Assembly (NCBI RefSeq): GCF_001689125.2
Contig: NZ_CP015405.2
Span: 1,207,001 to 1,271,000 of the forward strand
From: Blautia pseudococcoides
GTDB taxonomy: Bacteria; Bacillota; Clostridia; Lachnospirales; Lachnospiraceae
Direction: 5' to 3'
DNA: 64,000 nucleotides
Part shown: one piece after another, positions 1-8,325 of the stretch
How positions within the stretch are numbered: the stretch's first letter is position 1
Layout of the letters: each line of letters begins with the position of its first letter
The notes under the pieces: generated by a model
Told to the model about the DNA's origin: nothing
The model's database searches: none
What the model saw: only the letters and a program-made list of their open reading frames with translations
Program-made: the position numbers and the translations under genes

Positions 1-1412
1 TAGGGGTAGTGGGACCGGTACGGACGGGAAAGTCCACGTTCGTCCGCCGTTTTATGGAGCTGGCGGCACTGCCCAACATGGAAGAGACAGCACAGAAAGA
101 GGTAAGGGACCAGCTTCCTTTGAGCGGTTCCGGAAAACTGATCACCACCGTGGAGCCAAAATTCATTCCAAAAGATGCCGCTAAAATTAAGATCGGCGAT
201 GATATGACTGCGAAAATACGTCTTATTGACTGTGTGGGGTATATGGTGCCCGATGCGGCGGGAAATATGGAGGACGGCAAGGAGCGTATGGTGAAGACGC
301 CCTGGTTCGGCTATGAGATACCTTTCCATCAGGCAGCGGAGACAGGCACAAAAAAGGTGATCGAGGAACACTCCAACATCGGCCTGGTCATCACATGTGA
401 CGGCTCTTTTGGAGAGATTCCCAGGAATAATTACATAGAGAGTGAGGAGAAAACCGTTGCCGAGCTAAAAAAAGCGGGAAAGCCGTTTTTGATTCTGGTA
501 AATTCCCAGAAGCCCTACAAGGAGGAGACACTTGCTTTGTGTGAGGAGCTGAAACAGAAGTACCAGGCAGGTGTCCTGAGTGTAAACTGTGAGCAGCTCC
601 GCAGGGACGACGTGACAAGGATCATGGAAAAGGTGTTATATGAGTTCCCTATTGTGCAGATGGAATTTTTTATTCCGAAATGGGTGGAAATCCTTCCCAC
701 AGACCATTACCTGAAAGCGGAACTGCTAAGCTGTATCCGGGAACTTATGGGGAACATGAAATATGTGAAGGATGCCACCAGGGATAAGATGGTCCTCAAG
801 TCCCAGTATGTGCGCAATCTGGTACCGGAAGCCCTGGATCTGTCCACCGGCAAAGTGCGGATACGGGTGGATATGGATGAGAACTGGTATTATGCAGTTC
901 TAAGCGAAATGACCGGAGTTTCTATTTCAGATGAGTATGAGCTGATCCACACCATGCAGGAGCTGGCGAAGATGAAGGAAGAATATGTGAAGGTGCGTGA
1001 AGCAATCTCCTCTGTCAGGGGTAAAGGCTACGGTGTGGTGACTCCCGATAAATCGGAGATCAGGCTGGAAGAACCCATGGTTATCAAACAGGGCAGCAAA
1101 TACGGCGTGAAGATCAAATCAGTCAGCCCGTCCATCCATATGATACGGGCCAATATTGAGACAGAGATCGCACCCATCGTGGGTAGTGAGGAGCAGGCAA
1201 AAGATCTGATCGAATATATCAAGAACAGTGATGAACGGCAGGAGAGCATCTGGCAGACCAATATTTTTGGCAAATCCATCGGACAGCTGGTGGAGGACGG
1301 CATTCACACCAAGCTGGTGCAGATCAGTGATGAGAGCCAGGTAAAACTTCAGGATACCATGCAGAAAATTGTCAATGACAGCAAAGGTGGGATGGTCTGC
1401 ATCATCATCTGA
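1..1412 (+). CDS. spoIVA: Stage IV sporulation protein A (5' end cut by window edge)
   Basis: SpoIVA is the ATPase that polymerises on the forespore outer membrane and forms the base of the spore coat. The reading frame is open from base 3, and the residues before the GTG at 9 (GVVGPVRTGKST) already belong to the conserved Walker A region, so the gene continues off the left edge and the GTG at 9 is not its start. About 469 codons are present; the B. subtilis protein has 492, so roughly 20 residues are missing. The protein ends in the family-typical hydrophobic tail CIII. A downstream promoter for the cobalamin operon begins only 18 bases after the stop. Identification is confident and implies a spore former. 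Confidence 0.95.
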   Translation, partial: GVVGPVRTGKSTFVRRFMELAALPNMEETAQKEVRDQLPLSGSGKLITTVEPKFIPKDAAKIKIGDDMTAKIRLIDCVGYMVPDAAGNMEDGKERMVKTPWFGYEIPFHQAAETGTKKVIEEHSNIGLVITCDGSFGEIPRNNYIESEEKTVAELKKAGKPFLILVNSQKPYKEETLALCEELKQKYQAGVLSVNCEQLRRDDVTRIMEKVLYEFPIVQMEFFIPKWVEILPTDHYLKAELLSCIRELMGNMKYVKDATRDKMVLKSQYVRNLVPEALDLSTGKVRIRVDMDENWYYAVLSEMTGVSISDEYELIHTMQELAKMKEEYVKVREAISSVRGKGYGVVTPDKSEIRLEEPMVIKQGSKYGVKIKSVSPSIHMIRANIETEIAPIVGSEEQAKDLIEYIKNSDERQESIWQTNIFGKSIGQLVEDGIHTKLVQISDESQVKLQDTMQKIVNDSKGGMVCIII

Positions 1413-1429
1413 CAGAACTTCTTTTTACA

Positions 1430-1458
1430 TTGACTTTTCCTAGGGAAAATTATATAAT
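1430..1458 (+). promoter_or_regulatory. Sigma-70 type promoter of the cobalamin operon
   Basis: TTGACT (1430-1435) and TATAAT (1453-1458) are separated by 17 bases. Transcription would begin near 1465 and run into the cobalamin riboswitch. The match to the vegetative consensus is nearly perfect. Confidence 0.75.
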
Positions 1459-1475
1459 TACAACAGTGATTATAT

Positions 1476-1590
1476 GACCCGGAAACGTTACGGAAGCAGG
1501 TGAAATTCCTGTGCAAGTCCGTTACTGTACAGCCAGATACGTGCGGAGCCGGAGATGGGGACGTCTGCGGCAACCGGACAGTTCAAGACA
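1476..1590 (+). promoter_or_regulatory. Cobalamin riboswitch (B12 element) upstream of cbiD
   Basis: The leader carries B12-element hallmarks in order: GGAAGCAGGTGAAATTCC near 1492-1509, GCAAGTCCG then TTACTGTA near 1513-1530, and a later GAGCCGGAGAT...GTCTGC segment (about 1545-1568) in place of the usual GAGTCAGGA...CTGCC. It lies between a consensus promoter and an intrinsic terminator at 1642-1675. Expected behaviour is premature termination of the cob operon when cobalamin is bound. Exact boundaries are approximate. Confidence 0.82.
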
Positions 1591-1641
1591 ACAGGATAAG
1601 TGTATCATTTTTATTCTGCTGCAGCCCAAAAGAGAAGGAAT

Positions 1642-1675
1642 CCGTTGTCAGTTTTCTGGCAGCGGTTTTTATTTT
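1642..1675 (+). terminator. Riboswitch expression-platform terminator
   Basis: CCGTTGTCAG (1642-1651) pairs with CTGGCAGCGG (1656-1665) over ten base pairs, two of them G-U, around a TTTT loop. TTTTTATTTT follows directly. Its place between the B12 element and cbiD fits transcription-attenuation control. Confidence 0.75.
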
Positions 1676-1720
1676 AGAAGGAAAAGCGGCAGACTTTGGC
1701 CGATTCGGAGACATGTACAT

Positions 1721-2887
1721 ATGACACATAAGACTGGTTTGGAAGACTATTACATTATCAGGAATAATAAGAAAATGCGTTTTGGCTACACTACCGGAAC
1801 ATGTGCAGCCGCGGCTTCTAAAGCTGCAGCCCAGATGCTTTTGTCAGGAGAGGAGATCCGGGAGATCCCTTTTTTGACGCCAAAAGGGATTCTGCTGAAT
1901 CTGGAGGTTGGGCAAATTGAAAAGGGGGAGGATCATGTATCCTGCGCCGTGCGTAAGGATGCGGGAGATGATCCGGATATGACGGATGGCCTGGAGATTT
2001 ATTCCAGGGTGAGGAAAACCGGGGAAGCAAGAATCGTGCTGGACGGGGGACCCGGGGTGGGACGTGTGACAAAAAAGGGCCTGGAGCAGCCGGTTGGAAA
2101 TGCGGCAATCAACAAAGTACCCCGCAGTATGATCCTGAAAGCAGTGGAGGATGTCAGCTCAGAGTATGATTATGAGGGCGGCCTGGAAATCATCATAAGC
2201 GTTCCGGGAGGGGAGGAGGCGGCAAAAAAAACCTTCAACCCAAGACTTGGCATTCAGGGAGGCATCTCTATTTTGGGGACCTCCGGTATTGTGGAGCCTA
2301 TGAGTGAAAGTGCACTGATAAAAACCATAGAAGTGGAAATGCGCCAGCGGGTGGAAAACGGCAGCCGTTTTCTTTTGGTGACCCCCGGCAATTATGGCTC
2401 CGCATATCTGAAGGAGCATATGGACCTTCCCCTTGAGGAAGCCATGAAATGCAGCAACTACGTGGGTGAGACAATCGACATGGCAGTTTCTATGGGAGTG
2501 GAAGGCATTCTTTTTGTATCCCATATCGGAAAATTCGTTAAAGTGGCAGCAGGGATCATGAACACCCATTCCCGCTGTGCGGATGCCAGAGCGGAGGTTT
2601 TGGCTTCCAATGCTATACGTGCAGGGATCTCTGCCCCTGCGGCGCTTGAAATTTTAAATACAGTCACTACGGATGAGGCTTTGGCGCTTATTGAAAGAGA
2701 AGGAAAACTACAGGAAACCATAAAGGAGATAACAGACAGGATTTCTTATTATCTGCATCATCGTGCATATGACAGAATGATGCTGGGTGCTGTTATTTTT
2801 TCAAATGAATTCGGTTATCTGGGGGAGACAGAAAAAGCCGGGGAACTGATGGAACTTCTGAGAGAACAAGACGTAACGGATCAGTAG
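1721..2887 (+). CDS. cbiD: Cobalt-precorrin-5B (C1)-methyltransferase CbiD
   Basis: CbiD transfers a methyl group to C1 of cobalt-precorrin-5B in the anaerobic corrin pathway. The protein has 388 residues, the usual size, and near its start carries the diagnostic RFGYTTGTCAAAASKAA motif. The frame is open further upstream to 1511, but that part is riboswitch and terminator sequence with no protein homology, so the ATG at 1721, with GGAG at 1707-1710, is chosen. It is the first gene of the riboswitch-controlled cob operon. Oddly, the last codons and the TAG stop lie inside the left end of a 135-bp repeat element (2873-3007). Confidence 0.95.
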   Translation: MTHKTGLEDYYIIRNNKKMRFGYTTGTCAAAASKAAAQMLLSGEEIREIPFLTPKGILLNLEVGQIEKGEDHVSCAVRKDAGDDPDMTDGLEIYSRVRKTGEARIVLDGGPGVGRVTKKGLEQPVGNAAINKVPRSMILKAVEDVSSEYDYEGGLEIIISVPGGEEAAKKTFNPRLGIQGGISILGTSGIVEPMSESALIKTIEVEMRQRVENGSRFLLVTPGNYGSAYLKEHMDLPLEEAMKCSNYVGETIDMAVSMGVEGILFVSHIGKFVKVAAGIMNTHSRCADARAEVLASNAIRAGISAPAALEILNTVTTDEALALIEREGKLQETIKEITDRISYYLHHRAYDRMMLGAVIFSNEFGYLGETEKAGELMELLREQDVTDQ

Positions 2888-3007
2888 GTCTGCGCATTCA
2901 CTGCGCTGACCGTAAGAAGGCATTTTGTGAGCCAGGCAGAAATCCCATCACCAAAGGCGGTTCTGCATGGATTTTTGCGTGTAACTGTGAGGGTACTGAA
3001 CCGTTAC
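2873..3007 (+). repeat. Repeat family A, full copy A1 (135 bp)
   Basis: Begins GTAACGGATCAG and ends CTGAACCGTTAC, a terminal inverted repeat. It contains the family hairpin GGTCTGCGCATTCACTGCGC followed by TGACC. It shares this layout with copies at 38121-38254 (opposite strand) and 59979-60112, which have nearly identical lengths. It fills the cbiD-cbiL gap and overlaps the end of cbiD. Confidence 0.8.
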
Positions 3008-3041
3008 AACAAGATACTAAAAGATAAAGGAGATAGTACAG

Positions 3042-3743
3042 ATGAAAGGTATATTATTTGGATTAGGGGTGGGACCGGGAGACCCGGAGCTGCTGACACT
3101 CAAAGCACTCCGCCTGATAAGGGAAAGCGAAGTGATTGCTGTGCCCGGTAATAACGTAAAGGAGAGTGTGGCATATAAAATCGTAAAGGGCGCCTATGAC
3201 AGCCTGGATGAGAAAAAACTCATTCCTGTTGCCATGCCCATGACAAAGGACCCCAAGGTTCTGGAGGCAAATCACGACAAAGCGGCGGACGATGTGGAGG
3301 CCTGGCTGAAAGAGGGAAAAAACGTAGCCTTTCTCACCCTGGGAGACCCCACCGTGTATTCTACCTACCTCTATGTACATAAAAGAATTGTGGAGCGCGG
3401 ATATGAGGCGGAAATCGTAAGCGGCATCACTTCCTTCTGCGCGGTGGCGGCCAGACTGAACATGGGGCTTGTGGAAATGGCGGAGCCTCTTCATGTGATC
3501 CCGGCCACGTATAATGCGGCCACCATGGATGATATCCTGAAGCTTCCGGGCACAAAGGTGCTGATGAAGACAGGAAAGAAACTGAAACAGGTGCGGGAAA
3601 GCATACTGGAAAGCGGACAGGCAGCCGTTATGATCGAGGACTGTGGTATGCCCACAGAGAAAATTTATGAGTGTGCAGAGGATATACCGGAACAGTCCGG
3701 TTATTATTCCCTGATCATTGCAAAAGAGAAGGAGACATTATGA
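3042..3743 (+). CDS. cbiL: Cobalt-precorrin-2 C20-methyltransferase CbiL
   Basis: CbiL methylates C20 of cobalt-precorrin-2 using S-adenosylmethionine, the first committed methylation of the corrin branch. It has 233 residues, standard for the tetrapyrrole methylase family, with the N-terminal GLGVGPGDPELLTLKA motif and the mid-protein LTLGDPTVYSTY motif that binds SAM. The ATG at 3042 follows AAGGAGAT at 3027-3034. It is separated from cbiD by repeat A1 and overlaps cbiF by four bases (ATGA), indicating translational coupling. The neighbouring methylases of the same fold make the assignment to CbiL rather than another methylase clear from its sequence features and order. Confidence 0.94.
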   Translation: MKGILFGLGVGPGDPELLTLKALRLIRESEVIAVPGNNVKESVAYKIVKGAYDSLDEKKLIPVAMPMTKDPKVLEANHDKAADDVEAWLKEGKNVAFLTLGDPTVYSTYLYVHKRIVERGYEAEIVSGITSFCAVAARLNMGLVEMAEPLHVIPATYNAATMDDILKLPGTKVLMKTGKKLKQVRESILESGQAAVMIEDCGMPTEKIYECAEDIPEQSGYYSLIIAKEKETL

Positions 3744-4504
3744 TACATTTTGTTGGAGCGGGGAGCGGTGCCCCGGATTTAATCACCCTGAGAGGAAAAA
3801 AATTTCTGGAGGAAGCAGATGTGATCATCTATGCAGGTTCCCTGGTGAATCCGCAGCTTCTGGAATATGCAAAAGAAGGCTGTGAGATTTTCAACAGTGC
3901 CAAAATGACACTGGAGGAAGTGCTGGAGGTTATGCGCAGAGCGGAGCGTGAGAAGAAAATGACCGTGCGCCTCCACACAGGAGATCCCTGTCTGTACGGT
4001 GCCATCAGAGAACAGATGGATGTATTGGATGAAGAGAATATTGCCTATGACTACTGTCCCGGTGTAAGCTCCTTTAGCGGGGCTGCAGCAGCCCTGGATC
4101 TGGAATATACCCTGCCGAATGTGTCTCAGAGTGTGGTCATTACAAGAATGGCAGGCAGAACGCCTGTGCCGGAAAAAGAGAGCATTGAGTCCTTTGCCGC
4201 GCACCATGCAACTATGGTGATATTCCTGAGCACAGGCCTTTTAGAGGAGCTTTCCAAACGGCTGACCGCAGGCGGTTATACTGCGGATACGCCGGCTGCC
4301 ATTGTATACAAGGCTACCTGGGAAGATGAGAAATCCTTTGTCTGTACGGTGGGTACCCTGGCTGAGACTGCCAGAGAGAACCATATCACCAAGACCGCAC
4401 TTATGATCATCGGCGATGTGGTGGCGCACAACGGGTATGCCCGTTCCAAATTATATGATCCCGGATTTACAACAGAATTCAGAAAGGGTACGGATTCCAT
4501 ATGA
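3740..4504 (+). CDS. cbiF: Cobalt-precorrin-4 C11-methyltransferase CbiF
   Basis: CbiF adds the C11 methyl group to cobalt-precorrin-4. The product is 254 residues with the tetrapyrrole methylase signature HFVGAGSGAPDLITLRG at the N-terminus and HTGDPCLYGAIREQM around residues 95-110. The frame extends upstream to 3671, but that part overlaps the cbiL coding region; the ATG at 3740, coupled to the cbiL stop by ATGA and preceded by GGAG at 3731-3734, is the expected start. The gene ends in another ATGA overlap with cbiG. Confidence 0.95.
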   Translation: MIHFVGAGSGAPDLITLRGKKFLEEADVIIYAGSLVNPQLLEYAKEGCEIFNSAKMTLEEVLEVMRRAEREKKMTVRLHTGDPCLYGAIREQMDVLDEENIAYDYCPGVSSFSGAAAALDLEYTLPNVSQSVVITRMAGRTPVPEKESIESFAAHHATMVIFLSTGLLEELSKRLTAGGYTADTPAAIVYKATWEDEKSFVCTVGTLAETARENHITKTALMIIGDVVAHNGYARSKLYDPGFTTEFRKGTDSI

Positions 4505-5619
4505 AAGTTTCCATTATTAGCTTCAGCCGTGCGGGATACCGTCTGAGCGAAATGCTCTACTGGGTGATGAAAGAGCGCGGGTATGAGGTGGAGTCATATA
4601 CAAAGAGCAAATATACGAAAAAAGTCATGGACGAGTCACAGCTAGAGGTGGATGATAAATCATTCCGTAATGTGAAGCAGTTTGCAAAGCCGGTGGATGC
4701 CTCCATTAAAGAGTGGGCAGGCAGGAGGTTCCAGGATTCCGACGCTATTGTGTTTGTGGGGGCCTGCGGAATCGCTGTGCGCAGCATTGCTCCTTTTGTG
4801 ACCAGCAAGAAAATAGACCCGGCTGTCATTGTGGTGGACGAGCAGGGCGGTTTTGCCATTTCCCTGCTTTCCGGTCATATCGGAGGAGCCAATGAACTCA
4901 CGGAAGAGATCGCCGATATCCTTCACGCCACACCGGTCATAACTACAGCGACGGACATCAATAAAAAGTTCGCAGTGGATGTGTTTGCCAGAAAAAACGG
5001 GTGCTATATCTCTGACATGGATTTGGCGAAAGAGATCTCCGCCGCGCTTGTGGATGGAAAGGAAGTGGGATTTGCCAGCGATTTTCCATGGATAGGGGAC
5101 ATTCCCTCTGAACTAGTGCTCCTGGATGAGGAAAAAGAGAAGCCGGAAATCGGCATCTATGTGACAAACAGTTACCAGAAACATCCCTTTGTCCACACGC
5201 TGTATCTGGTGCCCAGAGTGGTGACCGTGGGCGTGGGCTGCAGAAAGGATACCCCAAAAGAAACGGTGGAACGGGTCATTAGAAGAGCCTGTGATGAACT
5301 TCTGGTCCCCTCTGTATCCATGGAGCGGGTGGCCAGCATTGATCTGAAAAAAGAGGAGGCGGGCATTATCGGTTACTGCCGGGACAGAAATCTGCCTTTT
5401 GTGACTTACACAAAGGAAGAATTGGCTTTGGTGGAAGGTACCTTTGCGGAGTCAAGATTTGTGGAAGAGGTCACAGGTGTTGACAATGTCTGTGAACGGA
5501 GTGCAGTCCTCGGCAGCAGCCAGGATGGTGTGAAGAGTATGCTGATCTTAAGAAAATATGCGGAGGACGGCGTGACCGTTGCTCTTGCCAGAAGGAAATG
5601 GAGTGTGCATTTTGAATAA
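4501..5619 (+). CDS. cbiG: Cobalt-precorrin-5A hydrolase CbiG
   Basis: CbiG opens the delta-lactone ring of cobalt-precorrin-5A and releases acetaldehyde. The product has 372 residues and the three-part family layout: an N-terminal domain, a central segment containing GACGIAVRSIAPF and LLSGHIGGANELTEEI, and a C-terminal CobE/CbiG domain beginning near TVGVGCRKDTPKE (about residue 240). It is coupled to cbiF by ATGA at 4501 and its 3' end overlaps cbiH by eight bases. It catalyses the step between CbiF and CbiD. Confidence 0.94.
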   Translation: MKVSIISFSRAGYRLSEMLYWVMKERGYEVESYTKSKYTKKVMDESQLEVDDKSFRNVKQFAKPVDASIKEWAGRRFQDSDAIVFVGACGIAVRSIAPFVTSKKIDPAVIVVDEQGGFAISLLSGHIGGANELTEEIADILHATPVITTATDINKKFAVDVFARKNGCYISDMDLAKEISAALVDGKEVGFASDFPWIGDIPSELVLLDEEKEKPEIGIYVTNSYQKHPFVHTLYLVPRVVTVGVGCRKDTPKETVERVIRRACDELLVPSVSMERVASIDLKKEEAGIIGYCRDRNLPFVTYTKEELALVEGTFAESRFVEEVTGVDNVCERSAVLGSSQDGVKSMLILRKYAEDGVTVALARRKWSVHFE

Positions 5620-6343
5620 ATTATACGTGGTAGGCATCGGTCCGGGTGCCTATGAGAAGATGACGATTGAGGCCGCAGAAGCCCTGAAGAACAGTGATGT
5701 GATCATTGGATATACCGTGTATGTGGACCTGGTAAAGGACCATTTTCCGGGAAAGGAGTTTCTCACAACGCCCATGAAGAAGGAAGTGGAGCGCTGTGTG
5801 ATGGCCTTTGTGGAGGCCATGAAAGGAAAGACAGTGGCTATGATCTGCAGCGGGGATGCAGGTGTATACGGCATGGCAGGCCTTATGTATGAGGTGGGCA
5901 CAGGATACCCTGACGTGGAGCTTTCCATCATTCCGGGTGTCACGGCAGCCACCGGAGGGGCAGCAGTCCTTGGTGCGCCCTTGATCCACGACTTCTGTCT
6001 GATCAGCTTAAGCGACCTGCTGACACCATGGGAGAAAATTGAGCGCAGGCTGACTGATGCGGCACACGGGGATTTTGTGGTCTGCCTGTATAACCCGTCC
6101 AGCAAAAAACGCCATGATTACCTGATGAAAGCCTGTGACCTGATGATGAAATATAAGGCAGAAGACACGGTCTGCGGAATCGTGGGCAATATCGGAAGGG
6201 AAGGGGAAGAGATGAAGGTCATGACCCTGAAAGAGTTAAGGGAGACAACAGTGGATATGTTTACCACAGTCTTCGTTGGCAATTCCCAGACAAAGGAGAT
6301 CGGCGGCAGGATGGTGACGCCCAGAGGTTACAAAAATGTGTAA
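5612..6343 (+). CDS. cbiH: Cobalt-precorrin-3 C17-methyltransferase CbiH
   Basis: CbiH methylates C17 and drives ring contraction in the anaerobic pathway. The family signature starts NKLYVVGIGPGAYEKMT, followed by MICSGDAGVYGMAG, the SAM-binding loop. I choose the TTG at 5612 because homologues start right before NKLYVVGIGPG, GGAG sits at 5600-5603 with an eight-base spacer, and it overlaps the cbiG stop; an in-frame GTG at 5603 is the alternative. The product is 243 residues. It ends eight bases inside the start of the cbiJ-E-T fusion, so the operon is tightly packed here. Confidence 0.92.
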   Translation: MNKLYVVGIGPGAYEKMTIEAAEALKNSDVIIGYTVYVDLVKDHFPGKEFLTTPMKKEVERCVMAFVEAMKGKTVAMICSGDAGVYGMAGLMYEVGTGYPDVELSIIPGVTAATGGAAVLGAPLIHDFCLISLSDLLTPWEKIERRLTDAAHGDFVVCLYNPSSKKRHDYLMKACDLMMKYKAEDTVCGIVGNIGREGEEMKVMTLKELRETTVDMFTTVFVGNSQTKEIGGRMVTPRGYKNV

Positions 6344-8315
6344 GGTTCTTGTGTTTGCCGGCACCACGGAAGGACGTAAGATCGCGGAATTTCTGGACAG
6401 CCATTCAATCCCTTCCCATATCTGTGTAGCCACGGAATACGGAGAAGAACTGCTGCCAAAGAGCGGGCAGATGACCGTCTCCCATACCCGCCTCCACAGG
6501 GAGGATATGGAAAGGCTTATGGGGGAGATCCAGGCAAACCCGGTCATAGACGCCACCCACCCCTATGCGGCTGAGGTGACAAAGAATATCCGCGCTGCCT
6601 GCCAGAAGGCAGGGTGCCGTTATGTACGGCTTCTTCGCAGCAGTAAAGACGGTGGAGGAATGAATGACCGGGCAGTTTACGTGTCCAGTGTGGATGAGGC
6701 AGCAGAGTATCTGAAGGGTACCAAGGGAAATGTTTTGGTGACCACCGGGAGCAAGGAGATCGCAAAATATACGGTAATTCCGGGATATAAGGAAAGAGTG
6801 TTTGCCAGGGTTCTCTCTTTGGCAAATGTGGCAGAGCAGTGTGCGGCACACGGATTTGAAGGGAGAAACCTGATCTGTATGCAGGGGCCTTTTTCAAAAG
6901 AGATGAACAGAGCCATGATCGGGCAGCTTGACTGTAAATACCTGGTCACAAAAATGTCGGGCACAACCGGAGGATATCAGGAAAAACTGGATGCGGCCCG
7001 GGAGACAGGCTGTGTGCCTGTGGTGGTGGGAAGGCCTCTTCTGGAGGAAGGGATTTCCCTTTCCCAGTGCAGAAAAATGCTCTGCAGTCAGTTTGCCCTT
7101 TGCCCGCCAAAAGAAATCTCTCTGGTGGGGATCGGTGTGGGAAGCCCATTGCTCATGACAGTGGAGGCGCAGCAGGTTCTTGAAAAGGCAGAGCTGGTGA
7201 TTGGCGCCAAACGTATGGTGGAGGCAGCAGCCCTTGAGGGGCAGGATGTCTGCATAGAGTATGACAGTGATAAAATCAGCAGGTATATAGAGGAACACCC
7301 GGAATATGAGAAGATTGCGGTGGTATTGTCCGGGGATGTGGGATTTTACAGCGGTGCCAGAAAACTTCTGGAAAAGCTTTCCGGATATCATGTACAGATC
7401 ATCTGCGGAATTTCCTCCCTGGTTTATTTTATGGGAAAGATCGGGAAATCCTGGGATGACGCGTTTATCACCAGTGCCCATGGAAGAAAGGCAAATCTTC
7501 TGGCAGCGATCCGTACCCATGAGAAGGTGTTCTCCATTCTGGGCAGCAGTGACGGTGTGTCGGCTTTGGCAAAAAAACTGAAGGAATACAATATGGGCCG
7601 GGTGCGTCTGTTTGTAGGGGAACAGCTCTCCTATGCCCAGGAAAAAATCCTGACCGGATATCCTGAGGATTTTGTCTCTTATACCGGGGACGCCCTAAGC
7701 GTAGTGTATGTGGAAAATGAAACATATATGCCAATGCCTGCCACCCATGGGATTCGGGATGAGGAATTTGTAAGGGACAAGGTACCCATGACAAAAGAGG
7801 AAATACGGACCGTTTCCCTTGCAAAACTAGGTCTTTTAAAAGATTCTGTCTGCTGGGATGTGGGAGCCGGAACCGGTTCGGTCTCTGTGGAAATGGCTCT
7901 TCGGGCAGCAGAGGGAAGGGTATATGCCATTGAGAAGAAATCTCTGGCAGCGGAACTGCTTCTGAAAAACAAAATGAAATTTGCGGCAGATAACCTGATC
8001 ATTGTGGAAGGGGAGGCACCGGAGGTACTTCGCGGCCTGGAGGCACCAACCCATGCGTTTATCGGGGGTTCATCAGGGAACATGAAAGCAATCATGGAAC
8101 TTTTGCTCCACAAAAATCCCCGTGTCAGAATCGTGATGAACTGCATTGCTTTGGAGAGTGTGGCGGAAGCCCTGCGGTGTCTGAAGGAACTGCCGGTCAC
8201 AGACACAGAGGTGGTGCAGCTCAGTGTGGGAAGAGCCAGAAAAGCAGGGCCTTACCATATGATGATGGGGGAAAATCCAATCACCATTATTTCCTGCACA
8301 GGGGATATCAGATAG
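6336..8315 (+). CDS. Fused CbiJ-CbiE-CbiT: cobalt-precorrin-6A reductase and 7-methyltransferase/decarboxylase
   Basis: One 659-residue chain carries three enzymes. Residues 1-250 are CbiJ (start VLVFAGTTEGRKIAEFL, central IDATHPYAAEVTKNI), the reductase of cobalt-precorrin-6A. Residues 258-462 are CbiE (SLVGIGVGSPLLMTVEA, LSGDVGFYSGA), the C5-methyltransferase. Residues 470-659 are CbiT, with the Rossmann SAM motif WDVGAGTGSVSVEMA near 507-521, which methylates C15 and decarboxylates the C12 acetate. CbiE-CbiT fusions (CobL-like) are well known; a reductase attached to the front is less common. The ATG at 6336 overlaps the cbiH stop. No frameshift is visible and no internal ribosome site was seen at the CbiE boundary. 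Confidence 0.94.
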   Translation: MCKVLVFAGTTEGRKIAEFLDSHSIPSHICVATEYGEELLPKSGQMTVSHTRLHREDMERLMGEIQANPVIDATHPYAAEVTKNIRAACQKAGCRYVRLLRSSKDGGGMNDRAVYVSSVDEAAEYLKGTKGNVLVTTGSKEIAKYTVIPGYKERVFARVLSLANVAEQCAAHGFEGRNLICMQGPFSKEMNRAMIGQLDCKYLVTKMSGTTGGYQEKLDAARETGCVPVVVGRPLLEEGISLSQCRKMLCSQFALCPPKEISLVGIGVGSPLLMTVEAQQVLEKAELVIGAKRMVEAAALEGQDVCIEYDSDKISRYIEEHPEYEKIAVVLSGDVGFYSGARKLLEKLSGYHVQIICGISSLVYFMGKIGKSWDDAFITSAHGRKANLLAAIRTHEKVFSILGSSDGVSALAKKLKEYNMGRVRLFVGEQLSYAQEKILTGYPEDFVSYTGDALSVVYVENETYMPMPATHGIRDEEFVRDKVPMTKEEIRTVSLAKLGLLKDSVCWDVGAGTGSVSVEMALRAAEGRVYAIEKKSLAAELLLKNKMKFAADNLIIVEGEAPEVLRGLEAPTHAFIGGSSGNMKAIMELLLHKNPRVRIVMNCIALESVAEALRCLKELPVTDTEVVQLSVGRARKAGPYHMMMGENPITIISCTGDIR

Positions 8316-8325
8316 GAGAGATGAT

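Noticed and set aside
9..1412. GTG at 9 as the start of spoIVA
   Set aside because: The Walker A region begins before it and the frame is open to base 3; the true start is outside the window.
1511..1720. N-terminal extension of CbiD from 1511
   Set aside because: This stretch is riboswitch and terminator; the peptide has no family similarity and ATG 1721 fits the family.
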